DNA of 64,000 nt from Manduca sexta (taxonomy: Eukaryota; Arthropoda; Insecta; Lepidoptera; Sphingidae): the NCBI RefSeq assembly GCF_014839805.1, contig NC_051126.1, forward strand, positions 6,890,609 through 6,954,608, given 5' to 3'. Each line of letters starts with the position of its first letter. The first letter of the stretch is position 1. Shown here in pieces: positions 12,181 to 27,100 of this stretch. Under the pieces are notes generated by a model that did no database searches, was not told the DNA's origin, and worked only from the letters and a program-made list of their open reading frames with translations. A program made the position numbers and the translations under genes.

Positions 12181-15100
12181 GTAAGTAACATAAAATAATT
12201 AACTTAGAATGGAATTTACCCGTATAAATGTGCTTATTACATTTGCTATTAGGTCTTCGAGTCTCAAAGAGGAAATTATACGACAACAGGAAGGCTTTTA
12301 GCGTCTTTAAGAATACAAAGAGTTATGCTTTAGCTCAGAATGTTATTAGAAATTACAACATAAGGCTATGCAATCGCAAATAAAAACGATACGTTAAAGT
12401 TGTTAGACAATTTAGCTATTACGTTTAGATTAAACACAAAAAAGATCTTATTACAAGTACAGAAGATACACGTACTTAATTTGTAAACGTAATACAAATC
12501 CTTGAGCCTTTTAAAAGTCAACCTTGTAGCGAAGGACAAAAATAACACATGGAAAACGGTTACGATCCGCCCCGGGCCGGATTACACGTCGGTTTAAGAA
12601 ATTACGCAATCACATAAGAAAGTGAAATCCCGCGCGACATTCATAAATCTGTGTGACATGTATTCTGTGGGACGTAGACAATTAATTTATGTAGTGTTCG
12701 CCAAATGGGCGCATCTATATGCAAAACCTCAGGGCGCTAGGACCGCGCTTTGCTGCGGAACAGAGTTTGTGCCAAATTGTCTCTGCTGGCTTATCTAAAG
12801 CATTATAGCCGGCCCGAGTAGCAATAAACTTGGGCATTGTTCGCGATGGATGGTTCGAGTTTATGCTTGTTATGTTGTTAATTTTTGTTTTCGAATGACC
12901 TTTGAACAAGTCATTATGTATCAAACTGGTCGGTCAAGTCGGTAATTGGTCGTAGATTCTTGTTTGATGTAATTAAGGTGTTAAATTACTATAGCATTGG
13001 GTCCAAGTTTGGTTGTTATGGTATATAAAAAAACCTAATTTATATTTTATTAAATATTCTTTAGCCGTTTATTTAGTGGTTCTTCAGATACGTTTTTTTT
13101 AAAGAATTTCTACTTATTTTTACATTCTATTTCATTATATCAAGTACTCTCAATAAACGATTGCGAAATGACTAACTAATTAAGGTGAATCGAGACCTAT
13201 TTTACAACTATCAAGTTATCTTTAAGATAATACAGAAGAAAACGGTAATGTTACTAAAGAAAATTTCTCCTAACATTTTACTTTGATAACATGATTCTAC
13301 TTAACACACACAAAGAGGAATAAATTAATTTCGCGTTAAATGAATTTAATTTTCTAAAGTAGCGGCGGTTATCTCCCAATGTCATTAAGAAATTACTTTT
13401 CATAAAATTTAAAGTAAAATAATATTACGAAGAAATTAAAGTGACCATAAAATCAAGATATAAATACCGTTCTAAATCCTAAACAGGTGCTTTATATTTC
13501 TATGTTGTTTCACATAGTTCAGTAATGTCAAGGCCAACTATTATGAGGGTTAAAACAGCTATTGAAGTTATTTTTTATACACGACTTTTAAAGAAATATA
13601 TGACCACAAATCTTGACTAATGACTAATTTGTATTTCGTTTTAATCGTTTTGTATTATCAAACAACAAAATCTTGGCTATTAAGGATATGAATATTTCAC
13701 TTAATAAATTCATAATAACTTATTTATAGAAAATATGATATCATTTTTCGGAACTCCTTTGCTGTCAGCGCTGGCCTGTGCAGGTCACAATAATATCAAT
13801 AATATGAAAGCATTCGTTTCTCATACTTTATTTGTCTTGCAGTTGTTTTTACAAAAGCTTCCCTTCTAGTAAAAGAGGCAACAAAATGAAAGACAAACAA
13901 TTCAAGCATCGAAATTAATTATTCATAATTTAGGAAATGTTTGAAACATAAAATACTAAATATATCTATAATATTTTTTTTATTATTGATAACATTGGCT
14001 ACTAGGAAACTAATTAACTTTTCGTAAAAATGAAAACTTTATCATAGATTGTTCTTAGGAAGAAACATTCATTTATTACCAGACTAGTGAGACGTTGTAT
14101 AATGTATCTGTCAATGTAAGGCTGGATCAGTAGATATAACTCAGTTTTTGCTCTTAAGTGCGTTATTAGCTGAGACGGTGTCGAATTAATGTCAGCATCT
14201 CAAGATCGTCACGATTTAATTATCAGATATCAACAACATCTCAAATGATATCTTAAGTCACATTTTGACAACTAAGTTTTGTTTATTAAACAGCGTCGGC
14301 TCGACTCACAACAGTCGATCAAGTTAAGTTTATATCTTAAATGTTTACTTAAGTTCCGTTTCAAAGGCGAGATTCGTTTATAAATAGGCTCCTTAAGATA
14401 CCGTCATATGGGCATAACACCCCGCCTACCCTCAAAGGAAAATGTCGTGAGGTTATGTATGCTCCACTCATGTAGAGCGTGTGAATTCTCAATGTTCCTT
14501 CTACACAGCGAATTTAGTTACATGAAGGTGCGAATGTACTTAACATTTTCTAAGTCGTACGCTCGTTGCAACATGTGCAATTTCCTTTAACAGCATGGAG
14601 CAAGCTTCATACTTTCACTATTAAATAATATTACATTAATAAAGCTTGCATACTGCGTGCTGTTACGTATTATTATAATTTACTTGTTACATACACCGTT
14701 TTTTACTGTATGATTGGTGTCATATCATATTCATTTGATCGAAAAAATGACACGACTTAAATTATACCTACTATTTGATTTCTGGTTGGTAATAATGTTA
14801 ATTTTGAACTCGAAAGTAAAAGGTTTCTATCGATAAATATATAGAGTTAGAATTTATTTGTATATTTGTGCGTTGTGATGAACTTAAATATTTTACTAAA
14901 AATATATTCGTAAAGCGGTAACTAATCATATTTATGCAAATTATAAAATAAAGTCCCCTTTTCTGCTGCGGGTATTTTATCAATTTGCTGAAAGCTGAAT
15001 GGATTTTTATGAAATTTGGTATGGAGATAGTTTAAGCCCTGGGTAGGTTATAGACTACTTTCTACCCCGGGAAAATATATAGTGGGACTTTTATCCCGGA

Positions 15101-18100
15101 AAACTCGATAACGCGGGCGAAGCCGCGAGCAAAAGCTAGTTTTGTTAGACTTATTAATATGCACACAAATCAAATATTAAATTAATAAACGGCAGCAATT
15201 TCTATCGTATAATGCAAAGCCTCCTTAAATATGCTAATGCTAATTTACATAAGCTCTCTAATTATGTTATGTGTCACGTTACATTAATACGAACCTTACT
15301 TTGACACTAATTAGTAATTATAATAAAGGGATTATTAAATAACAATATGACATGCATTATGCAGATCAAATGTTGAAATGGAAAGTGCCGGAATAATTTT
15401 AAAAAATATATATCTTACTTAATACTTTTACTGGTGGTAGGTCTCTCATATGTGAGAGTCCGCCCGGGTAGATATCATAGCAATGTCTATTTCTGCCGCC
15501 AAGCAGCAGTGAGTAGTCACTGTTGTGTTCCGGTTTGAAGGTCATTATAGCCACTAACTACTGGACATAATGAGACTGAACATCTCACGTCTCAGGATTG
15601 CGAGCGCAGTGGAATACCATATAATACTTTGTAATTCAAGGTGTAGGTTGGTGTTTCTACTGTTTATGGGCGGTCGTATTGTTTACCATCAGGCGAACGG
15701 CAAGCTCGTCTCCTCATTCAAAACAATAATAAAGAAAATACTTATGTTTACGCGAATGTTAGATACTGACATTAAATTATTTTTCGGATTTTCAAAGACC
15801 TTTCAAAGCCTTCATGCTCACGGGGACTGAGGTGTCGGTTGTTTGAAAAGTCTGTTACATATCTACCTACATTTTACAACTATACAAATTATATAATTTG
15901 AAAAGTCTTCAAAACGTCGGGAGAAAATAATAGTATAAAAAACCGCGATAAAAACCGGATAATAATTTCATTTCAATATATCTTATAACAAAAAATACCG
16001 AAATAAAAATCCGACGTTTCCTCAATATATTAAATTAAATGCGTAGTCCTGATCACCCCAACACACCTCACAACCACAACACAAAGTACAAGGCTTGTGT
16101 TGTGTATTAGGAACTACGAGGGACTTGGGGTCTCCCAACTATCAGGCCCGAAACAAATATTTGCGCACCTTACAAACATTTATGTCTGTGCGGAGATCGA
16201 ACTCCTGAACTTATAGCCCGCACACACCACTGACATTGTGTACTTAAGTAAATGAACATCTCAATCTTTTTAGGACGGATTTTTTAATCATCACATAAAT
16301 TATAACCTGAGTAAATTTTTAAACTTGAGTATGTATTTTTACATGCAAGTATCATTCTTAATTTGTTTATCTCGTATTTTCTGTGAATAACTTTAAGATG
16401 ATAATTGGAAAATCAGCCTTTACGGACCCTATCCACTTCACCGTTTCATATTATAACCGTGCTACGTATCAGGCTTTTTATTGAAAAGTATGGGACTATG
16501 ACTACTAGACCATAACCATTTAATACAGTCTCATACTTTTCACTATAATTTTTTTTTTGGCTCACGCAATCTTAATAGGAAGCGGTGTAGTGAGCAGTCG
16601 TATCATCAGTAAAAGATTACCCGTGACAATTTATTTCCAGCAAAACCACAAAACATTTTCATATCAAAATAAACATAAATGTTTACAATCTCCATAAAAT
16701 GAAATTATCTGGTTGTGTAGGTGCGGCGGCGGCTTCCCGGCTTTACGTGGATGCAGTGGGGAAGCTCGGCAGACAGGCGCAACAAGGAACATGGGGAGGA
16801 TGCGCCGATATTGGTAACTATGAATATTTGTCGGATATGGTTTTGAAATATAATATTCTAAGTGAGAAGGAATATTCAACGAAGGCGTGATTCTTGGTTG
16901 TGAGTTTGTTTTCAATCAATCAATCCCTTTTTCACCAATTGAAACAAATGGAGGATTACGAACTTGTAATTAGATATAAGTATATTAGTGGTACTATCTA
17001 TACTATATTAATAACCGACGGATTCAATAGGGGTCATTCTGTAGATCTTAATTAACTACCAGTCCGTACATATTTTTATTTAACAAAAGCCCTAACACAG
17101 AACACAATCATTATTAACAATAAACTTAAGCACTAAATTACATTAAGACTAGATTGTCTTCCTTAAACCTATGCCTTAATTGAAATTAAACTACGGAAAC
17201 AACTCTACGAGAAACAATTAACAACATTTACGTCAGCTTCTACTTAAATATATATACTACTTAAGTTGTGTTAGTTACACTATTTATGACTCAAAAACGG
17301 CTGACCAGATTTGACTGAAATCTGGTAAGGAGGTAGCTTAGAACTAGGAGACGGGCATAGAACACTTTTTATTCCATCCCCATGGGAACGAGACGTGACG
17401 TAAAACGTATAGCAAAACGAAATTTGGTATGGAGCAAGTTTAAGACCCTGAAAGGTTATAGGCTGCTATCCCGGGAAAATATATGGTGGGACTTTTATCC
17501 CGGAAAACTCTTCACGCGGGCAAAGCTGCGAGCAAAAGCTAGTAAGTTATATAAACAAACATTGGATTGTAGATAAATATTTGGCTAGTGACATAACTTA
17601 AATGTTAGCAGAATGACATCCAGTTGTTATTAATATAAGAAAAATTGCAATTTTTAACGGGTGTTACTGCCATAAAATTCTTAGATGGTAATTGAAACAA
17701 AAACTTGTGATATCGATCAAGCCTTTATCGGCTAAGTAAAGTGGATCTCAGTAGGTTTTGCCGCCGGTCTTATTACACGAAAAATAAATGTGATAGATTG
17801 AAACTATTCGTCTTGGTCGAAAACAACTTCTACCTGGATTTATATTTCAATGACGCATGACTTCTTGGATTTTTCCTTTGTTAACGGAGTAGACGACCGA
17901 TTTTGAACAGAGTGGCATTGAAGTATGTTGACTATTATAATCGATGATAATCGGTATTCTAATTTATGTCGAAATTGTTTGTTTCTGATACAAAAATCAA
18001 ATTAATATTGTAATTATGAAAATTAAGTTTACAAACTTAGGATCACGATTTATTTATGGGATCTCACAGTAAAAGTATTTAGAAGTCGTGACAAAATGTT

Positions 18101-21100
18101 GTTTTAATTAAATGTATGGTTTTGAATTTTTTTTAGTATAAAATATATAATTTTGTTATCACGTAAATTATTGTGTTATTCTATAATTTTACGTAAGAGG
18201 AAGAAATATAACTGCTTCTAAAAGTTTAGGATTGGTTGCTTGGTTTATTACAGTTAAAAGATAACAAACAAACTTTGGGGTTTAACTTCCGTGAGTAGGG
18301 CACACAACGAGCTCACTGTGACGTCATATGTATACCTCGGAGTGTTTGTTTTAAGTTTAGGCAATAGTTTATTCGCTTACATAATTCGATAGTGCAAAAA
18401 TTGTAATCAAGTCGTTCTACATTTATTTCAGCATCTAAAGTTTAACATTATGAAATTCAATGTATAATATCTATTGTTAGTTTCCATGTAATAGTCAATT
18501 GAAATCACATATCTACAGACCTTTCGAAAGCGATTCTACTCTCTATTCATTACATTTACATGAGCCAATTATCTATTCTGTGTTCGGTTACAAAAAATAT
18601 TTTAAACGTGCAACGATACGCCAAATCTGATACCGGCCGACCCTTTTAGAGATTTAAATTACGAAAACAAATATTTTGGCAAACAAACAATAGGTAAAAG
18701 GTATTTTGGGATATAGATTTAATATAAAGTTCTCGTTTATTGAGTTTGGCCTAACTAACATACCTTATAATATTTTAACTGAGAAACTTTATACTGTATA
18801 ATTAGACATTATTATATCTTAAGTTAAGGTATGTTACGCCTTTAAAAGATACATATTATATTCTTAAAAATATTTTTTTCGCACTATGTTACATAAGAAA
18901 CTCGTGTAAAATTGTATGACTTTACATAACGATTTGAGGGTCCTAAGGAGTGTCAGTTAATTTAGGCCTGTTCACAATGTTCAAGTAAATGCTAGCCAGT
19001 TAACGTATGAGACGTTTAATGCTGAATGCAATATTTTGTTCGCCATCTGTTTGGGGACTTAACTTTTGTATTTCGTCGCCTTATATTCTATTTGTGTTAT
19101 AAGTAGATTCTACCGACTGGATATTGTGCTTTTTTACTCAATATCAGCACGGAGTTTCAAATTTATGTTAATAATTATAAATTCACAGGTACAGCCCTTA
19201 TGAAGGTTGTAGAAGTATACCGAGAGATACAAGACCAACAAATGAACATAGTAAGTAATTTATTACTATAGAAGAAATTATATCAACGCATATAATAAAA
19301 TTACACTCTACAACCCTACCTACCTACGTACAAACTATATCAAAACAAAAACCCAAGCAGTTTCTATAAACACACAACCCTAAATGAATTCAATATTTCG
19401 GTCCGCGACCAGTAAACCGCATTGTTTGTTTCAGCTGAAGGCATTCTACGTGGATTTGCTTGTACCCTTGGAAACCAATCTAGAGAAGGACACGAAAGTG
19501 GTGCAGGTCAGTCAATGAGATTTCATCCCTTTCATAATCTTTTATACAACGTATAAGGGTTTGTTTACTGGCTGGAGGAAATAAGGTTCGAAGTTCAAAT
19601 AAGCTTAGCATCGCTCCTGCTAAGATAAGAAGTTCTATTAAAAAAGTTTCCGACAATGCCAACAACTTAACTAAACGTATGTATTGTGAACAGTTTTGCT
19701 ACGGAGTTTCCTGCACTATTATAGTATATGTTATATTGTTTGGTAATAGGAATCGTGTGTGCATGGGATAAAGTTGATTTTGGCGAAGATTTAATGTATA
19801 ATGTATATCTAGGTACAACTAATTAATAGAGCTTTCGTATATTGGTGTCTATTAATAATTCTTATTTGTTTGACGAACTTTTTTTCAAATTGTTTTTGCT
19901 AAGATATAAAGGCCTTGTGCCTTTATAAATTTAATATTTCGTCAAATTGGACGTACAAAAACTGACATGAATTTACATGATTGGATTTGATATCTCCATT
20001 ATACCGCTACATATAAAATTCAAATTTAGAAACCTTATTTTTAGTTGCAGATAAAAGGAATTTGCAATTCAATGAGAATTATATTGTCGTTATACATATT
20101 TACATCGTATCTTAAGTTGTTTTTTTTATAATTCAGTAGCCAGAATTTTACTGATCAACAGTATATTCTTATAATAAATATTTTTGTTATGAACTTTTGG
20201 TAGAAATACCGTCTAATCACAGAAGTAAAGTGTCAAATATCACAAAAAATATAGATATTCTATAGTTCAAACTGACGTTACAAAATTTTAATGAAATATT
20301 ATTTTAACATAGTATTTAAATTACTCGAACTTTTATACATTTAGTAAAACAAAGCTAGGTCACGCATGATTTGTCACAAAAACGAATCTAAATATTCAGC
20401 AGTGTGTAATATATTAAACTGATATTCCCCTTAACATTTTTATGGATTCAATATAGACACATAGAGCTATAACAGAATATAGACCAATATATAAACTTTT
20501 ACGGCTCCGTATTGACATTTCCGATACATAAAAGCTGTATAATGCATTCCACATATTTTTCGTGGAAACCATGATATAATTTCCCTTTATTCGTGAATAT
20601 ATATTCGAATTGAAGATATTAATAATCGACTATTGTTTAAAAATGGAATTGTAGATTAAGCAGTGTTTTTAATATTGTGGTAAGGAAGAAAGACTACACT
20701 GCACTTTATTGTGTAGTGTAGTGACAACGGGGGTTTATTCTCTAAACCACAGTAATAAACTGCTCTAAATAACAATAAAATACCGATTGTATTTTTATCT
20801 CAGTATCATGTACTGTAGTTTATACCTTAAACTGATTTTGAAAAGAGCAACACCAGAGTTTCTTGCCCGTTCTTCGCTGCTGAGAACTGCTTTCCGAACT
20901 GGTCGTAGCATTAATATTGACAGAATTTAAATAATGTATAATTCTTTACAGTTTCAAATACATTGCTTTATTTTATTTGTATGCATGCGTATCAAGCACG
21001 TAACGCACCGCGTAGCGTTCACTCCGCACCCACTGGAGCCCTAAAATTGGAACCCTGTTCCCACTCCTCCCCTTAATGGCAATAAAAATTGGCACACAGA

Positions 21101-24100
21101 ATAGCTATTCCCCGCTAATTTCACGAAGGTAATGTAACTCAGCAGCATCAGTAGTTTAGTTTGTCATAGCGAAAAAGGCCTCTGTCAAGAGGTGCTGGAT
21201 CTCTCAACGACACATTCGTATCACGTTCCGTGCTGCCAGTATTCAGTGATATTTAAATGATTAGACTTAAAAAATTACGTTGATTGTTTTTACAGTGTAG
21301 CAAATGAAAAGCCTGCCTTACTTAAGATTTTGTATTTAGAATCGTTTAGAACAACAATGTAAAATGTATTCAATGTAAAATAACATACAACGTAGCATTT
21401 ACAAAACATGGAAGACAAACAACTCGTTCGAGTTGTCTGAGGAGCTCGTGTTACATGTTTGTTTCTATTACAGTCGGAACAAAAGAGATTCCTTCAACAA
21501 CACAAACTGCGCTCCGAAAGCTACAGTAAGGCGGCTGCTACTATAAAGAAACAAAGGAAGAAGAAAACCAATGTAGCCAAGGTCGGCTCTGCTATGGATA
21601 AAGAAATGAAGGTATGGGATTCTAAATTAATACTTAACATACTCAAAATACGGTTCAGCGTCTTATTATTTAATTATTTCTTTCAGAACATGCAGATTTT
21701 GGAAGAGGAGAAAACGAAACTTGATGCATTCTGCGAGCAAAGTCTGAAAAATGTAAGTAAAATATTACGTTTTATTTATAATTATCTATTGTTCCAAATT
21801 CAAACGTTAATAAAACTGAATATTTATTACTGACAAGTGTTTTATAATTAAAATAAATTTAAAAGAGCATCATCAATACTTTATGAATAAAATGCCAACT
21901 CGGTTTCAAGATTTCTATAAAAAACTCAGCAAAATTTATTCAATTCCTTAAATTCTCCAGGCAATGACTCAAGAGCGTCGCCGTTACGGATTCGTGCTTG
22001 AGAGGCAGTGCTCCCTCGCGAAGCATTGGCTGGCTTATCACACTGCTGGCGCTTCCGCATACAACGCCGGGCTGGACGAGTGGCTCGAGGTGTCCAGAAC
22101 TAGGGAGTACCTGCCCCCCAATGTTGAAGCTATGTTCGTCAGCAGAATGAGGGTAATTCTTTTATTAATATAACTTTGATGCTAATGGATGAATGGAAAA
22201 ATTACTATACAATATTAGTAACAGTATTTTTATTGTACTAATAAAACTACTTATCAAAATAGAATAAGAATTTTTGTGTAAAGCGCCATCTCGAAATTAA
22301 ATAAATGAAAGGTAACCACATCTTAAAATACAATTTTCGAAATAATAAAACGTTTAATAAAATTATTAAACTCCGAAGTTTTAATTTAACCGTTAAATCA
22401 TTTTCAGCGTCAGAAGTGGCTGTAAAAGTGTCTGTTTACGTTACCAACGAAAATATCAAAAATATTGTCAGACATTTAATAAAATATCTCGTTTCGGCTA
22501 CCTCTGTATTATGCTATAAAAATCTGTCCCTTAGTGGCGTAAAATTGTTTTATGGATGCTCACGTTCTATATAACCCATTGCAATGTTATTTTCGTTTAA
22601 TTGAACCGACGAAGCCTCTCAAAGAATATATTAAATGGCTCCTTCATTTGGTATTTCCTTGTTTGCAAAACACAAACATGTTGGTACACTCCGTGTTTTA
22701 ATGTAACGGAATTGCTTTGGCAGATATAAAAGTGGCGTGAAATTAATTAGCTATCGTATTTTACGTAATATTTCGTTCCTAATTGATCTGATGATGATTG
22801 TGTAAATGTTTATCGATTAGATCCACTATTATAATCAAATCGATTACCGTAATCACGAATGAAACGTCTTCTCTTTTTTTCTGTTAATATTGATTGCAAA
22901 CAACAATTTTCTAACTTTATTATCGATTTAATTCCAACTGATTCAAGCCCTTCTTTTTCTTATAGCAAGTTTCCTTCTGGACGGACGAGGATGTGTACGC
23001 CAGTCCCAGAGCTGGTGACGATGATGATCGCGCGTCAGTTGGCTCGGCCCTGCGAAAAACCAGATCAGTTGACGCCTCATGCTTGGACGTCCGTTCTATT
23101 GGAGAGCTGGGTTCACCGGCCCAGGGCTTGTCCCGCGCCAAATCCGACTTTAACCTTCAAGCCAGCTCCCATGATGATGATCATAGTAAGTTGTTTATCA
23201 AATTCCTTCTAATTACGTCTTTTCTTTTCCTACAACTATGGCAGGCAACATAACGAGAATATCACATAGTAATGTCGCTGTTTTAGTTTCTAAAGACTAT
23301 ACTGTATATACTGCAAATTGCTAAAAACTTCTTATTACCATTGGATTTATATTTCACAAAAACATGTTTGTCGCGTGGCTCTGAGATTACAAAATGTGGG
23401 GTATTAATGTTACCCGTGATTCAGAAAAACTTAGGCATACGTTAATCTAAGATTATACTCCACTTACCTACATAGATGAATGTTTCCTGTTTATATTTAC
23501 TTAGCAATATGCATCGTACTTACATCGTTCCACTTTGCTAAATATTATGATAAAGTAATATTTAACCTCCGCCGGGAGAATAAATTAAAATTAAATACGG
23601 CACGAGGGATCTCTAAATATAAAGTACATTTGCCATGCGTTTATTTTCTGATGTTTTATTATAATTACATAATATTATGTTAAAGAAAATGACAACATAG
23701 CATTGTGATTTTTTAATTTTCTAGGACTTGATTATTTAACTTGAAAGGAGTGTATCTTGTTTAAAGTTAAGTAAGTTAAGTACAAACATCAATAAATTTT
23801 AACCTTGTAATGATCAATTAAACACTACAGAAAATTCTGTAAAGATTGTTATGTTTGGCACAAATACAGACTCCGAAGTCAATTAACAAAAGTTACTTTT
23901 CTGTTCGATTTTCTGAGAAAGGTATAATTCGATGGCGGAGAGAAACAAAATCTATGACCGTATTAAAAAATTAACTCAACTTTGAGTAAAATCTCAAGTA
24001 GACACTTATTGTACTGAACTATTTAATAAATGACGCTTAAGTTGTTATTTAAGAGCTTCTCAGCTGGGTTGCGTTACATAAAAAAAACAGTTATTGTGAT

Positions 24101-27100
24101 CTAAAATGTCATTTGAGGTGATGTTAATATCGGTTTATTAAATAGCAACTACTTTAAGATGCCGACCTTAGTTTGACAGCTTTTTATGTGATATCGCACT
24201 TGAGAGCGAAACTCAGTTGCATTCATTAATTTGTATTGAACCTTTTACCAAGTATTAATTCCTCTGTCTATTCACAGCTATCGACACACGCACAACAACT
24301 CGTCCATCGTCCCTCGCTCCGCCGACATGCACTACTAGGGACCCACCACTGGCCCGCGCTCTATACGCGTACGCAGCCGCTGGCGACAATCAACTCAGCT
24401 TCCAACAAGGAGACGTACTCGCTTTGTTAGGCGAAAGGACAAAAGGATGGCAGTATGGAGAGAACCTGCGCACGCACCACGCCGGGTGGTTCCCTCTAGC
24501 ATACACCGAGCCTATTGCTAATGATGAGGCTACGTAAGTATTTCTGACATTGACGAATCTTTCGTATATAGTCGTTATTATTTATTTGATTCTAACATCT
24601 AAAAATAACCGTAGGTAGAACAACAAAATCTAAAGTATGGATCAGCTGAGACTTGAGCTAACTCCACGCAATAAGGTCACGTATAAAATGAATATTAATC
24701 TTTGGATTTTTTTGTAGTGGTAGTTCGCCAGCCCGATGGAGTTGCGCTCAGACCCCGAACGAAGCGCCGCCGCCTGCGCCCGTCGCACACGCTCAAACCA
24801 CGCCGAGCACTCCGCAAGTGCATGCGCATGCGCATCCACCAGCACGCATGTTTGGAGATACAGTTACTGCGCATCATGTTACTAAGGTTATTATAGACAT
24901 TTTAATCTAGAAAAAAATACTTTTATTAGCAAAATAATGTGCATATCAGGATTTGCCGGTTTTTCATAAATAATAGCATTTTTTACTTATTTAGATACTA
25001 AGGTAGTCTTACTTCTATGGCACCCAATTTATATTATTAATATCTCTTACAGGGTCGCCTTGGAAATGGATCTCCGGGTCTCCCCCCGACTTTACCTGCG
25101 CCATCGCCAAGCGCCCTCAGCTCTTCAGCGAGCGCCACATTCCATGCTTCCACTCCTGCATCTGCTGGTAACAACGCTATCAAGAATTCCACATCAGCCG
25201 CCAGTTTCACAACTCATGCAGTTATCGAGACCAGAAGCTTCGGTCCACAGACACTTCCAATGCGCTCACAGGTGCGATAAGAATAATTAATTATCTACGA
25301 GTATAGTGGGTAATATTCAGAGCTTTAAAATAAGGTATATTTTTAGATGGCTCAAAACAAAGCCGGGCCAGCCAAGACACCAGTTAACGCAGTTGGGGCT
25401 GTAGGAAATGTATCGCTTCATAGCTCAAATGATTCTGGATTCTCTAATGAGCCTCCACCACAGCCCGATGTCGACTACAGCGATGAAGAGGCACAACGAC
25501 TGCGCGTACCAATCAGGTATTATTTAAATTTTATTATAATGATGTAAGATTTTTTTTTATTTATTTTACCTTTATTTTTATTTGCTAAGTAGAAATTGCT
25601 AGTTTTATTTATTTTGTTTTGGTTTATTTTTTATAGTAAAACTACTCATCAAATCAACGAACATAAGTCGTACTTGCTAAAGACTCAAAGCCTGAAACGT
25701 GGTCCCAAAGCGAATAACACTGCAAATGGCTATTTAACTGATGACCAACAATTAATGTTACGCAATATGTTGGACATGGATAAAGATTCCCAAAAAGTTA
25801 AGAGAACAAAATCATTCTGGAAATTCGGCCGTACTACCGCTGAAGAAATAATGGAAGGCATGTCGCTTTGGCAACATCGTGACATTGTAGATACTGTTCC
25901 AGAATTCAAAAAGAAACTCTTTGTAAAGATGAAGAAAGAGCTACGACCGGCACCAGAAATACCTGATTTACGAAAACAAACAAACCCTGAAAAAACACAA
26001 CCAAATGAAGCCATACAAGCTCGGCCTAAAGAAACAATTGACAGAAAAGAAATGAAGGTTCCAAATGGAATACGCCAAGCTAGGAGTTTAAATTCCATTC
26101 AAACCGAAGAGCGTACTGAAAAAGGACGAAAGGGAATTGAGGGGTATCAACAAAATCAAACAATAAACAAAAAAAGTATGTCCGAAAAATCTATTGTTGA
26201 GGAGAAGCACGAAGAATTCGCACCTAGAAACGAGTCGCGACATTCCGATTTCACTAACACAAGCACAATAAAAACTAATTTTGAAAACAGCTTTTATAAT
26301 GACGAAAATGGTGAAGGTTTTGTTATGAAAACAGTGAAGCGGAGGGAAATACTACAACGATATGATAACGATAGCAGCTCTGAAGTTAATTCTGTTGCTT
26401 CGAGTACTGACCCATATGATTGTATTATAGTTGACGATCACATGACGTCTAGGAAGCAGCAAGAACTTGAAAGACGCCGACAAGCACAAACAGTCGAAGA
26501 AGATGTTAAAAAACGTAAAGAAAATGCTTACATGCCGGAGTTCGAGGAAATAGAAGTAAATCCCATTAAGCCACATGTTCGAGCAACAATATCAACAGAA
26601 AAAGTTAAGAATCCTTCTCACGAGAGATCATCACCTAAAGTTATGGAATTCAAAACATTCAAAGACACATCAAAGGAAATCAAGACATTCTCTGCGTCTT
26701 CTGAAACTTTGAAATATAAAGACAACGAACAACACACAGATCGCTATGGTATCCCGATGGAGCGCAATAACAATGACGTTCGCAACGAAGACGGATATAA
26801 TGGACACGACGAAGGAACTTTGAAATATAAAAAGAACTCGAACAATGAAGAAAAGAATCGCCAACAGAACAACTTTGACAACAATAAAAATCACAAGAAA
26901 GAATACCCACAGCCCGAGTCAAGGAATCAGAAAAAAGAAATGCGAGCCTCGTATGAAGCACGCGAAAGAGAGCCGAGGATCGATTATTCGTTAGACAGAC
27001 GTCAAGTCAGGAAAGATTTCACTGAACCGAAAACGCGTGAAACTAGAACTAAGAATAGAACTAACAGGAGCTACGACGACAGCACTTTGCAGTACAATGG

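Larger units (their letters stand above)
19507..21473. other. IRSp53: IRSp53 intron with one hairpin and one repeat fragment
   Basis: Hairpin at 20694-20721 and repeat fragment at 20835-20955. A moderately GC-rich block at 20990-21240 is unexplained. Confidence 0.6.

Noticed and set aside
24642..24896. Overlapping frames on both strands over exons J and flanks
   Set aside because: GC-rich low-complexity coding sequence keeps other frames open; only the spliced + frame joins the SH3 exon.
25730..26961. Several antisense frames over IRSp53 exon M
   Set aside because: Shadows of a purine-rich coding exon on the + strand.
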